DNA from: Streptomyces sp. SW4
GTDB lineage: Bacteria > Actinomycetota > Actinomycetes > Streptomycetales > Streptomycetaceae
Direction: 5' to 3'
Length of the DNA stretch: 64,000 nucleotides
NCBI GenBank assembly: GCA_003248315.1
Contig: QKWM01000004.1
Span: 2,415,001 to 2,479,000 of the forward strand
The translations under genes and the position numbers were made by a program. Position 1 is the stretch's first letter; every line of letters starts with the position of its first letter. The notes under the pieces are model-generated. The model searched no databases. It worked only from the letters and a program-made list of their open reading frames with translations, and was not told where the DNA came from. This document shows positions 31,979 through 42,173 of the stretch, piece after piece.

Positions 31979-33792
31979 ATGCCGACCTCAGCACAGCCGC
32001 ACGACCCGCGCCGCAGACGCCGTACGCGACGTCGTCTCCTCGCGGTCGCCGCCGGTGCCGTCACCGCGGGCGCGCTCGCCGCCGCCGTCCTGCCGGCGAC
32101 GGCCAGCGCGGGGAGGACAAGGGCCACGCCTCCTGGCCCGGCCGCTACCAGGACGTCCAGCTGCTCTCCTTCAACGACCTGCACGGCAACCTGGAGCCGC
32201 CCGCCGGCTCCTCCGGCCGGGTCACCGAGGCCCAGCACGACGGCACGACGAAGACGATCGACGCGGGCGGCATCGAGTACCTCGCCACACATCTGCGCCA
32301 GGCCGCGAGGGCAACCGGTACTCCATCACCGCCGCCGGCGGCGACATGGTCGGCGCCTCCCGCTGCTGTCCGGGCTGTTCCACGACGAACCCACCATCGA
32401 GGCGCTCAACCAACTCGACCTGGACGTGACGTCCGTCGGCAACCACGAGTTCGACGAGGGCGCCAGGGAACTGGCCCGCCTGCAGAACGGCGGCTGCCAC
32501 CCCACCGACGGCTGCTACACCGACGAGGAGTTCGAGGGCGCCGACTTCCCGTACCTCGCCGCGAACGTCCTCGACGAGAAGACCGGCAAGCCCATCCTCA
32601 AGCCGTACTGGATCTGGCAGAAGAACGGCGTCAAGGTCGGCTTCATCGGCGTCACCCTGGAGGGCACCCCCGACGTCGTCTCCGCGGACGGCGTCAAGGG
32701 CCTGACGTTCAAGGACGAGGTCGAGACGATCGACAAGTACGCCAAGGAACTCCAGCGGCGCGGCGTGAAGTCGATCGTCGCGCTCGTCCACGAGGGCGGC
32801 TTCCCGGCCTCGAACAACTACAACTACGACTGCGACTCCCCGGGCGCCGGCGACGGCATCTCCGGCCCGATCGCCGAGATCGCCGAGAACGTCACGCCGA
32901 AGGTGGACGCGCTGGTCACCGGCCACACCCACGCGGCCTACGTCTGCACCATCCCCGACCCGGCGGGCAAGCCGCGCATGGTGACCTCGGCCGCCTCGTT
33001 CGGCCGGCTCTACACCGACACCACGCTGACCTACGACCGGTGGACCGGCGACATCGCCCGCACCGCCGTGAAGTCCGCGAACCACGTCGTGACGCGGGAC
33101 GTCCCCAAGGCGCCCGACATGACCTCGCTGATCGACCGGTGGAACACCCTGGCCGCCCCCATCGGCAACCGCCCGATCGGCTACATCTCCGCCGACATCT
33201 CCAAGGACGGCACCGAGTCCCCCTCGGCGACCTGATCGCCGACGCGCAGCTGGCGCACGCCCGGGAGAAGGACCCCGAGGCCGACCTGGCCCTGATGAAC
33301 CCGGGCGGCATCCGCGCGTCGCTGACGTACGCGGCCAAGGGCGGTGAGGGCGACGGCGTCGTGACGTACGCCGAGGGCTTCACGGTCCAGCCGTTCGCCA
33401 ACACCGTGAACCTCCAGGACCTCACGGGCGCGCAGCTGATCCAGGTGCTCAAGGAGCAGGTGAGCGGGGCCAACGAGGCCGCGCCGAAGATCCTCCAGGT
33501 GTCGCGCGGGCTGACGTACACGCTGGACCTGACGAAGACGGGCGCCGACCGCGTGGTGACGGACTCGATCCGGCTGAACGGCGCCCCGATCGACCCGGCG
33601 GCCACCTACCGGGTCGCCGCGAACAGCTTCCTCGCGGGCGGCGGCGACGGCTTCCCGACGCTGGGTCAGGGCACGAACGACCTGGTCGGTGCCGACGACC
33701 TCACCGCGCTGGAGCAGTACCTGACGGCCAACTCCTCGGCGTCCGACCCGATCGAGCCGCCGGCGGCCGACCGGATCACGGTCGTGAACTAG
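31979..33792 (+). CDS. Secreted 5'-nucleotidase / UshA-like metallophosphoesterase
   Basis: About 605 residues. A twin-arginine-rich signal peptide (RRRRRTRRRLLAVAAGAVTA) indicates export. The metallophosphoesterase motifs are present: SFNDLHGNLEP, GGDMVGAS, VTSVGNHEFDEG and VTGHTHAAYVC. The C-terminal nucleotidase domain has LMNPGGIRASL, QPFANTV and FLAGGGDGF. It releases phosphate from extracellular nucleotides, fitting the phosphate theme. About four one-base losses (near 32110, 32305, 32360 and 33220) occur. The last 27 bases including TAG are duplicated. Confidence 0.93.
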
Positions 33793-33819
33793 GCCGACCG
33801 GATCACGGTCGTGAACTAG
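33766..33819 (+). repeat. Tandem duplication of the last 27 bases of the nucleotidase gene
   Basis: The block encoding ADRITVVN plus TAG (33766-33792) is repeated exactly at 33793-33819, so a second in-frame stop follows the first. Confidence 0.97.
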
Positions 33820-33877
33820 GTCGCATACCCGGGGTTCGGGTTGCGGGTGGGGGCAGTACGCGTGTTCGGATTGGGCG

Positions 33878-35293
33878 ATGCGTACCCCCCACCGCAATGC
33901 GACGCATACGTACTCCGACCTGCCCGGAAGGAAGCCGAGGAACCCGTACGAGGAACTCGCCGCGCTCGACGACGGGCCCCTGGAGCCGACGCCGTTGGAG
34001 GACTTCCTCCGCGCGTCCTTCACCGGCCCGCTTCGTGAGGGCGGCAGCCGGACAGGCGCCTCGGGCGGCAGCCCGGCAGGCGCCTCGGGTGGCAGCCCGG
34101 CGGGCGCCTCGGGTGGCGGCTCGGGCAGTGGCCTGGGCGATGGCGACGGTGACGGTCACGGTCCGGGCAGTGGTCCGGGAGTCGGTCCCGGAGCCGGCCC
34201 GGGCGGTGTCGTCGAGGAGCCGCCGTGGGCGCCGCCCGTGCATCGGCGCGGCGGGCGACGGCGGCGGCGCGGCCGGCTCGGCCGGCTTCCTGCGACCGCC
34301 AAGGCGCTGGTCGTCGTGGCGACCGCCGCCGCCTTCCTCGTCCTCGCCGACCGCTGGGCGGTGCTGTACGCCGAACACCGTGCCGCCCGCGCCCTGGAGG
34401 ACCGGCTCGGCCTCGCGGCGGAGCCGGAGGTGGAGATCGACGGCTTCCCGTTCCTCACCCAACTCGCCGACCGGCGCCTGGACACCGTCCGGCTGACCGT
34501 GCCGGACGTCGCCGCCGACCGGGTCTCGCTGTCCCGGGTGTCGGCGACCGCGCACGACGTACGACTGGAGGGCGACGGGCCGGCGTCCGTCACCGGCGCC
34601 CGGCTGCCCCGGCTGGACGGCGAGGTGCTGCTGTCCTTCGAGGACCTCGACCGTGAACTGGGCGCCTCCCAGGTGACGTTCACCGGCGCCGGGCGGGACC
34701 GCGTCGTCGCCCGCGGCACGCTCCCCGTCGCCGGGCACGAGGTGCGGATGCGGGCCGAGGCCCGGATCCGGCAGGAGGGCGACCGCGGCCTGGCCACCGA
34801 GATCGGCGGCATGCGCCTGGACATCGGCGACCTGGCGACGTACCGCCCCGGCACCGGTCCCGGGCAGGGCTGCACCTGACCCGGGAGTCGACGGCCCGCC
34901 TCGCCCGCGAGGCCGGGAAGGCCAGGGCCCTGCTGTCGGTGCCGTCCCTCGTCCGCGCCCTGGGTGTCCCGCCGTCCGCCGTGCGCGAGGCCCTGCGCAA
35001 CGAGGACCGGCTGACCGAACTGACCGGCACCCCGCGCTTCGTCCGCCAGGCGATGCGCCTCAACCTCCTCGACCTGGCTCTGGACCACCCCGGGCTCCTG
35101 CGCCGCCTCGGTCTCGACCCCTCCCTGCCGAAGGCCCTGACCCGCCTCACCCGCCCGCCCTCGCCGACCGTCTCTCCTTCGCCGTCGCCCTCCCGAACCG
35201 CCCCAGGGCGAGATGCGGGTCCGGGACGTACGCGTCGAGAAGGACGGCATCAGGGTGCGCCTGGAGGGCGGGGGCGTGAGGGTCGGGCGGTAG
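33878..35293 (+). CDS. DUF2993 (LmeA-like) membrane-anchored protein
   Basis: About 471 residues. A disordered Gly/Ser-rich cytoplasmic tail with SPAGASGG repeats and one membrane helix (ALVVVATAAAFLVLADRWAV) precede a DUF2993 domain opening EPEVEIDGFPFLTQLADRRLDTVRLT, which is the family hallmark. The C-terminus DVRVEKDGIRVRLEGGGVRVGR was found in a shifted frame; three bases seem missing (near 34868, 35158 and 35205). DUF2993 proteins act at the envelope; LmeA binds phosphoinositides in mycobacteria. A paralogue lies at 47182. Confidence 0.85.
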
Positions 35294-35310
35294 TCGGCCG
35301 CCACCGTCCC

Positions 35311-35380
35311 TCGCAGGCCATCACCGGCCATCACCGGCCATCGCAGGCCATCACCGGCCATCACCGGCCACCGCAGGCCA
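35311..35380. repeat. Seven tandem 10-bp units in a 30-bp super-repeat
   Basis: Perfect 10-base register: TCGCAGGCCA, TCACCGGCCA, TCACCGGCCA, then the same triplet again, then CCGCAGGCCA. It lies directly after the DUF2993 stop. The remaining bases to 35553 hold nothing else obvious. Confidence 0.97.
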
Positions 35381-35553
35381 CCGGCGGGGCCGGGTTTCGG
35401 CCGACATTCCCCGCCGGCCCGGCATGGGCGTTGAAGCGGGGAGTGCCGCGCATACCGTTCCCGGCGTCGTCGCAGGGGTGCGTGCCTCGCTGCCCCTGGT
35501 GGCGGACACCGCCGGCCCTCCTCGCCACGCGCCCCGGCAGAAAGCCGCCCACC

Positions 35554-37088
35554 ATGAGTGAAGCCCCACGCCCGAAGGAAGCCCCGCGGCCGACGGAAGC
35601 CGCATGTCCGCCGGAAGCCCGCGGCCGGCGGAGGCCGCTCGCCCGACGCATGCCGTCCGTCCGACGGAAGCCGACCGCCCGGCGCCGGGCCGGCGTCGTG
35701 GGGGCGGCCGGGTCGTCGTCATCGGCGGCAGCATCGCCGGGATGCTCGCCGCGGCCGCGGTCAGGGACCACGTCGGTTCCGTGGAGATCGTCGAGGCCCA
35801 CGAGCTGCCGTCGGGGCCCGGCCCGCGGGCCGGTGTCCCGCAGGCCGCCCACATCCACTTCCTGCACCAGGGCGGAGCCGAGGCCATCGAGAGCCTCCTG
35901 CCCGGCACCCTGCAGCGTCTCGTGGCGGCGGGCGCCAACCGGGTCCCGATGACCACCGACATGGTGATCTGCTCGCCCGAGGGCTGGTACCGGCGCTGGC
36001 GGCGCGCCACCCACTTCCTCATCTCGGCGAGCCGCGATCTTACCGATCACGTGGTCCGGGAGCAGGTGCTCGACGATCCCCGGGTCACGGTCCGCACCGG
36101 CACCAGAGCCGTCGGTCTCCTCGGGGACCGCCGGTCCGTCACGGGCGTACGGGTCCGCACCGCCGCCGGCGAGGAGGCCGAGCTGCGGGCCGACCTGGTG
36201 ATCGACGCGTCCGGCCGCGCCACGCGGACGCCGCGGTGGCTGGGGAGCTGGGCATCACGGGCCTCGCCGAGAAGCGCATCGACTCGGGACTCGTCTACGC
36301 CAGCCGCATGTACCGCGCACCCGGCCCCACCCGCGGCTGGCCCGTGGTCGGCGTCCAGGCCGACCCCCGGCTGCCCGGGCCGGGGAACGCCGGCGGCCTG
36401 CTGCCGATCGAGGGGACCGCTGGCACGTGAGCCTGATGGGAGCGCCGGGCGGGCAGCCCACCCGGGACCCGGACGCCTTCGAGCCGTTCGCCCGCACCCT
36501 GCGCCACCCGGTGCTGGCCGACCTCGTCGCCCGCGCCGAACCGCTCACCGACGTCAGCGTCACGCACAGCACGGCCAACCACCGCTACTTCTACGAGCGG
36601 CTGCCCGTCTGGCCGGAAGGGCTGGTGGCCCTGGGCGACTCGGTGGCGTCGTTCAACCCGGTGTACGCGCAGGGCATCCCCGTGGCGGCACAGGGGGCCC
36701 TCGCCCTGCGGAGGCTCCTCGCGGCGGGCCCGGCGGAGGGGTTCGCGCGCCGGGCGCAGCGCGCGGTGGCCCGGCCCGTCCACACCGCGTGGACGCTGGC
36801 AGTGGGCCAGGACATCCACTTCCCGACGACCACCGGCGCGGCCCCCGGCGTCGTCGACCGCCTCCTCCATCGCTACGTCGGCCGCCTGTCCCGCACGGCG
36901 ACCGGTTCCTTCCGGGCCGCCACGGCCCTGACCGACGTCCTGGCGATGAAGGCCGCCCCCGCCTCGCTGCTCAAGCCGGACGTCCTGCTCACCGCCCTGA
37001 TCGGCCCCCTGCGCCCCGACCGGCCGGACCCCACTTCACGGAGTCGGAACGGCGGTTGCTGGACGGCGTGGTGTCGGGATCCCGATGA
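35554..37088 (+). CDS. FAD-dependent oxidoreductase / monooxygenase-like
   Basis: About 512 residues. The dinucleotide-binding motif is VVVIGGSIAGMLAAAAV; the second FAD motif LVALGDSVASFNPVYAQGI is of the GD-type found in aromatic hydroxylases and geranylgeranyl reductases. An unusual N-terminal tail rich in RPTEA/RPKEA units precedes the FAD domain. Four one-base losses (near 35617, 36240, 36415 and 37031) split it; the corrected length is 513 codons. No neighbour hints at a pathway, so the substrate is unknown. Confidence 0.82.
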
Positions 37089-37283
37089 CGCCGAGGCCGG
37101 TCCGCCCGGCCGCCCGGCGCACGCATGACCGCACTGAGCCGTAGAACGTCCGCCCGGCGGTGCCACCGAACTGGCCGGATCCCTCTACTCAGGGCACGGT
37201 GACGTTGCGTCTGCAACCTGTGTCCGACAGGGCGCTGGGTACGAGATGAAGCAGTTTGACATCAGCGTATGAGGAAGCTGTTC

Positions 37284-38156
37284 ATGGCTACAAGAATCCA
37301 CCGGCCGCACGAAGAGGTGGGGCATCCGGACCCGGACCGGCTTCGGCAGGAGTTCAATTAGAGAGTCCTCGCGGACATTGAGGAACTGGAGGAGTGGCCG
37401 GACAGCTTTGGCATGACGTTCGCAGGTGCTCTGCACAATGCCAAGAACCAGTGCTCACTCGATCCCACCGCCGAAAAGCTCGAAACCTGGGAAGCCTGGG
37501 TCATGGCCATGCAGATTGGCTCTGCCCTCTTCGCCTCGGCGACCGCCCCACAGGGGTCCACCGTCGAGTGCATGATCGCTCACGAGGTGCGGTCGATCCC
37601 AGCGGTGGGTGTAACCCACTTCGTGGACGCCGGCACCTGGCTGGACGCTTACTGGCTGGCTGTCATCTGCCGTGACCAGAACAGGATGACCCAGCTCTGC
37701 CAGGTGCCGATCGAGACGCTGCGCGCTTCGGGTGCGGTGTTCGAGGAGTACATTTACGACTGGGTCGACGCGCTGCAGACATACTGGCTGGAGCGGCCGG
37801 GGCTGGGCGAGAAGCTGGTTGCTGCGTTCGACAAGACGGATCCGGACCGGATCCGTCTTGTCGACCGGGAGCTGGTGCTCAAGATCCTCTACCCGCCGAT
37901 CAACATGTTCTACCGGTTCATCAGCCAGGACCCCGACAAGTTCAACGAGGCACTCATCCAGGCCGTCCAGTTGCACATGGAGTACTGGACAGCGGATGTC
38001 GCGGAAAGACAGGAGACGAGCGACGGCGACGTGGCCCTTGCTCCCCTTGCGATCGCCTGCCTCGCCTACGACGCCGGCCGCCCCATCGAGGTCGTGTCGG
38101 AGTACCTGCCGGAACACCTGCTGAAGCGCAGCCGGCTCGGTGAGTTCCCCACATGA
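37284..38156 (+). CDS. Imm49-family immunity protein with in-frame TAG
   Basis: 290 codons from ATG 37284, which has GAGGAAG at ideal spacing, but codon 26 is TAG (37359-37361). The frame is otherwise open to 38156. The long part (MTFAGALHNAKNQCSLDPTA ... SALFASATAPQG ... YIYDWVDALQTYWL) resembles immunity 49 proteins, which protect against polymorphic toxins. GC content is visibly lower than in the neighbours, pointing to acquisition. The TAG may be a real nonsense mutation (one change from CAG), a sequence error, or bypassed by restart at ATG 37413, where no good ribosome site exists. Confidence 0.75.
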
Positions 38157-38413
38157 CCGCCCACGACTACGACAACCAGCTTCTCGAATCCGTCGCCGTG
38201 CGGCGTCGGCGGCTGCGGGGTCTGGTCACCCAGCTCACGTCGCTCCGCGCCGCCCGCGCGGACCTGACCGTGCCCGCGCGTCTCGAAGCGCCGCCGGTTC
38301 CGGTCGCCTTCACCCGGGCCGGCCACCACCACAGGCTGGGCGACGGGACGGACCCCGGTGCCTGGGAGCGCCTCGCGGAGTTGCTGCGGAAGCCGGCCCC
38401 GGAGGGCCGATAG
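38153..38413 (+). CDS. Small protein coupled to the Imm49 gene, function unknown
   Basis: 86 residues, ATG overlapping the Imm49 stop (ATGA), so co-translated. The N-terminal half is basic and helical (ESVAVRRRRLRGLVTQLTSL) and the C-terminal half has HHHRLGDGTDPGAWERLAEL. No family recognised. Its tight coupling makes it a candidate part of the same immunity or stress unit. It is convergent with the sensor kinase gene. Confidence 0.65.
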   Translation: MTAHDYDNQLLESVAVRRRRLRGLVTQLTSLRAARADLTVPARLEAPPVPVAFTRAGHHHRLGDGTDPGAWERLAELLRKPAPEGR

Positions 38414-38435
38414 GGGCGACGGAGAGGGCCGCGGG

Positions 38436-39902
38436 TCAGGGGTGGGCGGGTTTTGGGGGATCCTCGGGGGTGTCGTGTCCGGTGGGGGACCGGTGCGCCC
38501 GGCAGGCGGATCGTCGCCACCGTGCCGCCCGCGTCGTCCGTCGCCGGGGACAGGGTCACCTCGCCGCCGGCCTGCTGCACGGTCCGGGCGACGATCGACA
38601 GGCCCAGGCCCGAGCCGGGCAGGGAACGGGCCGACGGGGAGCGCCAGAAGCGGTCGAAGACGTGGGGGAGTTCGTCGGCGGGGATGCCGGGGCCGTGGTC
38701 GCGGACGGTGAGGACGCCGTCGGCGAGGCGGACGTCGATCGTGCCGGACGGCGGGCTGAACTTCACGGCGTTGTCGAGGACGTTGACGACGGCGCGTTCC
38801 AGGCGGCCGGTTCCGCGCGCACGTACCAGGGGTGCACGTCGGCCGTGATGGTCAGCTCCGGGCCGCGCAGCCGGGCCCGGCGCAGGGCCGACTCGACGAT
38901 GTCCTGCCAGGCCAGGATGCGGGTGCGGCCGGTGTGCTGGCCGGTGTCCGGGCGGGACAGCTCCTGGAGGTCGCCGATCAGCGCGGCCAGCTCCGTCATC
39001 TGCGCCTTCACGGAGGCGAGGAGGGCCTTGCGGTCGGCCTCCGGGATCGGGCGGCCGGTCTCCTCGCTGCGGGTGAGGAGTTCGATGTTGGTGCGCAGGG
39101 AGGTGAGCGGCGTGCGCAGTTCGTGGCCGGCGTCGGCGATCAGCTGCTGCTGGAGGTCGCGGCTGCTGGCCAGGGAGGACGTCATCGAGTTGAAGGAGCG
39201 GGAGAGCCGGGCGATCTCGTCCTCGCTGTCGTCGTCGACGGGGATGCGGATCGCGAGGTCCTCGGTGCGGGCCACGTGCTCGACGGCCTCGGTGAGCCGG
39301 TCGACGGGACGCAGACCGGTACGGGCCACCGCGAGGCCGGCGGCACCGGCGCCGACGACGCCGATGCCGGAGACGAGGAGCAGGATCCAGGTCAGCGAGG
39401 ACAGCGGCTTGGTGACCTCCGTCAGCGGCTTGGCGACGGAGACGGCGATGCCGGGCTGGATCTGCTGGGTGTTGCGTTCGAGGACCTGCCGCGTGTAGAC
39501 GCGCACCTCGGTGCCGTCCGTCGTCTTCGAGGTGTGCAGCGCGGTCGTCTCCCGGCCGTCGGCGACGGCCAGGTCGGCCGCGTCGATGCGGACCTCCTTG
39601 TTGCCGGGGTTGGCGCAGGTGGAACCGTCGGAGTAGAGGATCGTGACGATCGGCGAGTTCGGCGGCTGGAACAGCTCCTGCGGGTCGGCGAGCTGGCAGT
39701 TGGCCAGCATGTCCCGCAGCAGCCCGGGCTTGACCTCGTTGTTCCGCAGCTCCTCGTCGAGCTGGGTGTTCAGCTGCTCCCGCACCAGGAACCAGCACGT
39801 CACCGACACCGCCGCCACCGCGAACGCCACCGCCGCCGCCACCAGCAGCGACAGCCGTGCCCGGATGGGCAGCGCGCGGTAGCGGCGGACGACACGGTTC
39901 AT
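38436..39902 (-). CDS. Membrane sensor histidine kinase (MprB-like)
   Basis: About 489 residues. TM1 (LSLLVAAAVAFAVAAVSVTCW), an extracytoplasmic sensor part with two Cys (LANCQLAD; STCANPGN), TM2 (LSSLTWILLLVSGIGVVGAG), HAMP, then the H box LIADAGHELRTPLTSLRTNI, N box VVNVLDNAVKFS and G boxes DHGPGIP and GSGLGLSIVA. ATG 39902 overlaps the regulator stop (ATGA). One missing base lies near 38810. The C-terminus is uncertain because at least two bases seem missing after TIRLPGAP. Confidence 0.92.
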
Positions 39903-40639
39903 TCCGCGCCGCCCTGCCGCAGGACATAGCCGACGCCCCGGACCGTGTGCACGAGGCGCGGCTCGCCGCCCGCCTCGGTCTTGCGGCGCAGGTACATCAC
40001 GTACACGTCGAGGGAGTTGGAGGTCGGCTCGAAGTCGAAGCCCCACACGGCCTTCAGGATCTGCTCGCGGGTGAGGACCTGGCGCGGGTGCGCCATGAAC
40101 ATCTCCAGCAGGGTGAACTCGGTGCGGGTCAGCTCCACCGGCCGCCCGCCGCGCGTCACCTCCCGCGTCGCCAGGTTCATGCGCAGGTCGGCGAAGACCA
40201 GCGTGTCGTCCGCGTCGGCCGTGCCCGCCACCTGGGCGGCGTACGAGCTGCGGCGCAGCAGGGCGCGGATCCGGGCGAACAGCTCGTCCAGCTCGAAGGG
40301 CTTGACCAGGTAGTCGTCGGCGCCGGCGTCGAGGCCGGTCACCCGGTCGCCGACGGTGTCGCGGGCCGTCAGCATGAGGATCGGGGTGGTGTCGCCGGCG
40401 CCGCGGATGCGCCGGGCGGCGGTGAGGCCGTCCATGCGGGGCATCTGGATGTCCAGGACGACCAGGTCGGGGCGGTACGCCGCGGTCTTCTCCAGTGCGT
40501 CCGCGCCGTCGACGGCGACCTCGGTGTCGTAGCCCTCGAAGGCGAGGCTGCGCTGCAGCGCCTCGCGCACCGCCGGTTCGTCGTCGACGATCAGGATGCG
40601 CTGGGTGTCACGGTCACGGTCGCCTTCTGCGGGGCTCAT
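39899..40639 (-). CDS. OmpR-family response regulator (MprA-like)
   Basis: Intact 246 residues. The receiver has ILIVDDEP, the phospho-acceptor in LVVLDIQMPRMDG, and the LVKPFEL lysine. The winged-helix part ends VYVMYLRRKTEAGGEPRLVHTVRGVGYVL. It is paired with the overlapping kinase. With the HtrA protease gene just upstream on the same strand, the arrangement recalls mprAB-pepD of mycobacteria, which senses envelope stress. That parallel is inference. Confidence 0.95.
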   Translation of the reverse strand: MSPAEGDRDRDTQRILIVDDEPAVREALQRSLAFEGYDTEVAVDGADALEKTAAYRPDLVVLDIQMPRMDGLTAARRIRGAGDTTPILMLTARDTVGDRVTGLDAGADDYLVKPFELDELFARIRALLRRSSYAAQVAGTADADDTLVFADLRMNLATREVTRGGRPVELTRTEFTLLEMFMAHPRQVLTREQILKAVWGFDFEPTSNSLDVYVMYLRRKTEAGGEPRLVHTVRGVGYVLRQGGAE

Positions 40640-40724
40640 GGTCGTCGGTCCTCGGGTCCGTGGTGTCGTACGGTCGTACGCAGGCTGACGCTCTTCAGCC
40701 TCGCATGTTCCGCCCGGGGCGTGA

Positions 40725-40848
40725 CGCCGGCCGGGGCGGTCGTCCCTCGGGAGGGCCGTCCGTCGGGAGGCCGCCCACTGGGGAGGCCGTCGGGAGGGTC
40801 GTCCGCCGGGAAGGCCGTCGGGAAGTCGTCCGCCGGGCGGGCTCCGGT
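40725..40848. repeat. Degenerate GTCGGGAGGCCGTC-type repeats
   Basis: A run of loosely repeated 10-20-base units (GTCGGGAGGCCG, CCGTCGGGAGGGTCGTCCG, CCGTCGGGAAGTCGTCCG) directly after the HtrA stop and before the response regulator start. No gene seen here. Confidence 0.6.
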
Positions 40849-40849
40849 G

Positions 40850-42107
40850 TCAGCCGTCCGCGCCCGCCCGGAGCTTCGGCAGGTCCGCCTTGACCGTGTC
40901 GATCGGGATCGCGAAGCCCAGCCCGACGCTGCCGGCGCTCGCGGACGACTCGGCCGACGAGTACATCGCGGAGTTGATGCCGATGACGTTGCCGTTCATG
41001 TCGATCAGCGCGCCGCCGGAGTTGCCGGGGTTGAGGGAGGCGTCCGTCTGGATCGCCTTGTACGTCGTGGTGGACGACCCGGTGTCGCCGTTGAACTCCC
41101 GGCCGCCGTACTCGAACGGCCAGCCGCCGTCCGGCTGCTGCCGGCCCTCGTCCGTGGAGACCGTCACGTCGCGGTCGAGGGCGGAGACGATGCCGCTGGT
41201 GACGGTGCCGGTCAGGCCCTCGGGGAGCCGATGGCCACGACCTGCTGACCGACCCGCAGCCCGTCGGAGTCGCCCAGCGTCGCCTCCTTCAGGCCGGAGG
41301 CGCCCCGGAGTTTGATCAGCGCCAGGTCCTTGCTGCTGTCGGTGCCGACGACCTCCGCGTCGTACTCCTTGCCGTCGCTGGTCCGCACCTTGATAGCGGA
41401 GGCGCCCGAGACGACGTGGTGGTTGGTGACGATCTCGCCGTCGTCGGTGATGATCACGCCGGAGCCGGTGGAGGACTCGGCGTTCGTGGCCGCCTTGATC
41501 TCGACGATGCTGGGGCCGACCGCCTCGGCGACCCCGGCGACCGTGCCCTTCTGGCTGGAGGGCACCACGCTGGTGCCGGACGACGCGGAGGCCATGGTGT
41601 CGCCGCCGGTCAGCTCCTGGATGCCGTAGGCCGTGCCGCCGCCGACGGCCGCCGCGACGATCGCCACCGCGGCGAGCAGCGCCACGGGCCGCCGGGCGCG
41701 CTTCCGCGGGCCGGCGGCGGCGGAGGGCTCGGCGGAGGGCTCGCCGGGAGGCTCCGCGGGGCAAGGGCGGAGGGCTGCGCGGAGGCGGAGACGGAGGGCT
41801 GCGCGGAGACGGAGGGCTGCGCGGGCGGTTGCGCGGGCGGCGGCGGCCACTCCGGGTTCACCGGGGAGGGTATCTCGTGCGCCGGCGAGGGTGCCGCACT
41901 CGCCGGTGAGGGTGCCGCACTCGCCGGTGAGGGTGCCGCACTCGCCGGTGAGGGTGCCGCACCCGCCGGTGAAGGCGCTGCACCCGCCGGTGAGGACGCC
42001 TCGTGGTACGTGCTCCGGTACGGGTTCTCGTACGCGCTCTCGTACTCGCCGCTACGGCGCATGCTCTCGGTCATGTCCACGAGCATCCGGCGCGAGGATG
42101 AGAGCAT
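40850..42107 (-). CDS. HtrA-like membrane-anchored serine protease lacking a PDZ domain
   Basis: About 419 residues. A long Pro/Ala/Ser-rich cytoplasmic tail with SPASAAP repeats and one membrane helix (PVALLAAVAIVAAAVGGGTA) precede a trypsin-like domain with His in VTNHHVVSGAS, Asp in SSKDLALIKL and Ser in NPGNSGGALID. It stops right after GLGFAIPIDTVKADLPKLRAGADG, where HtrA proteins normally continue into PDZ. Breaks lie near 41758 and 41225. The start may be ATG 42107 or 42074 (MTESMRRSG); neither has a strong ribosome site. It likely processes misfolded or signalling proteins outside the membrane. Confidence 0.9.
41878..42000 (-). repeat. Six 21-bp repeats inside the protease gene
   Basis: CTCGCCGGTGAGGGTGCCGCA recurs in strict 21-base register (41878, 41899, 41920, 41941, 41962, 41983), three copies being identical. 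It encodes the heptad SPASAAP in the disordered tail, and being in-frame it can change length without breaking the gene. Confidence 0.95.
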
Positions 42108-42173
42108 CCTGAGTCCCGCCTGAGAAGCCCGGCAGAACCGCGTATGCCCGAAATAAAGGGCGTCGGGCGGTCC

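Noticed and set aside
37089..37283. Attachment site or integrase scar next to the low-GC Imm49 island
   Set aside because: No tRNA gene, integrase or flanking direct repeat could be found by eye.
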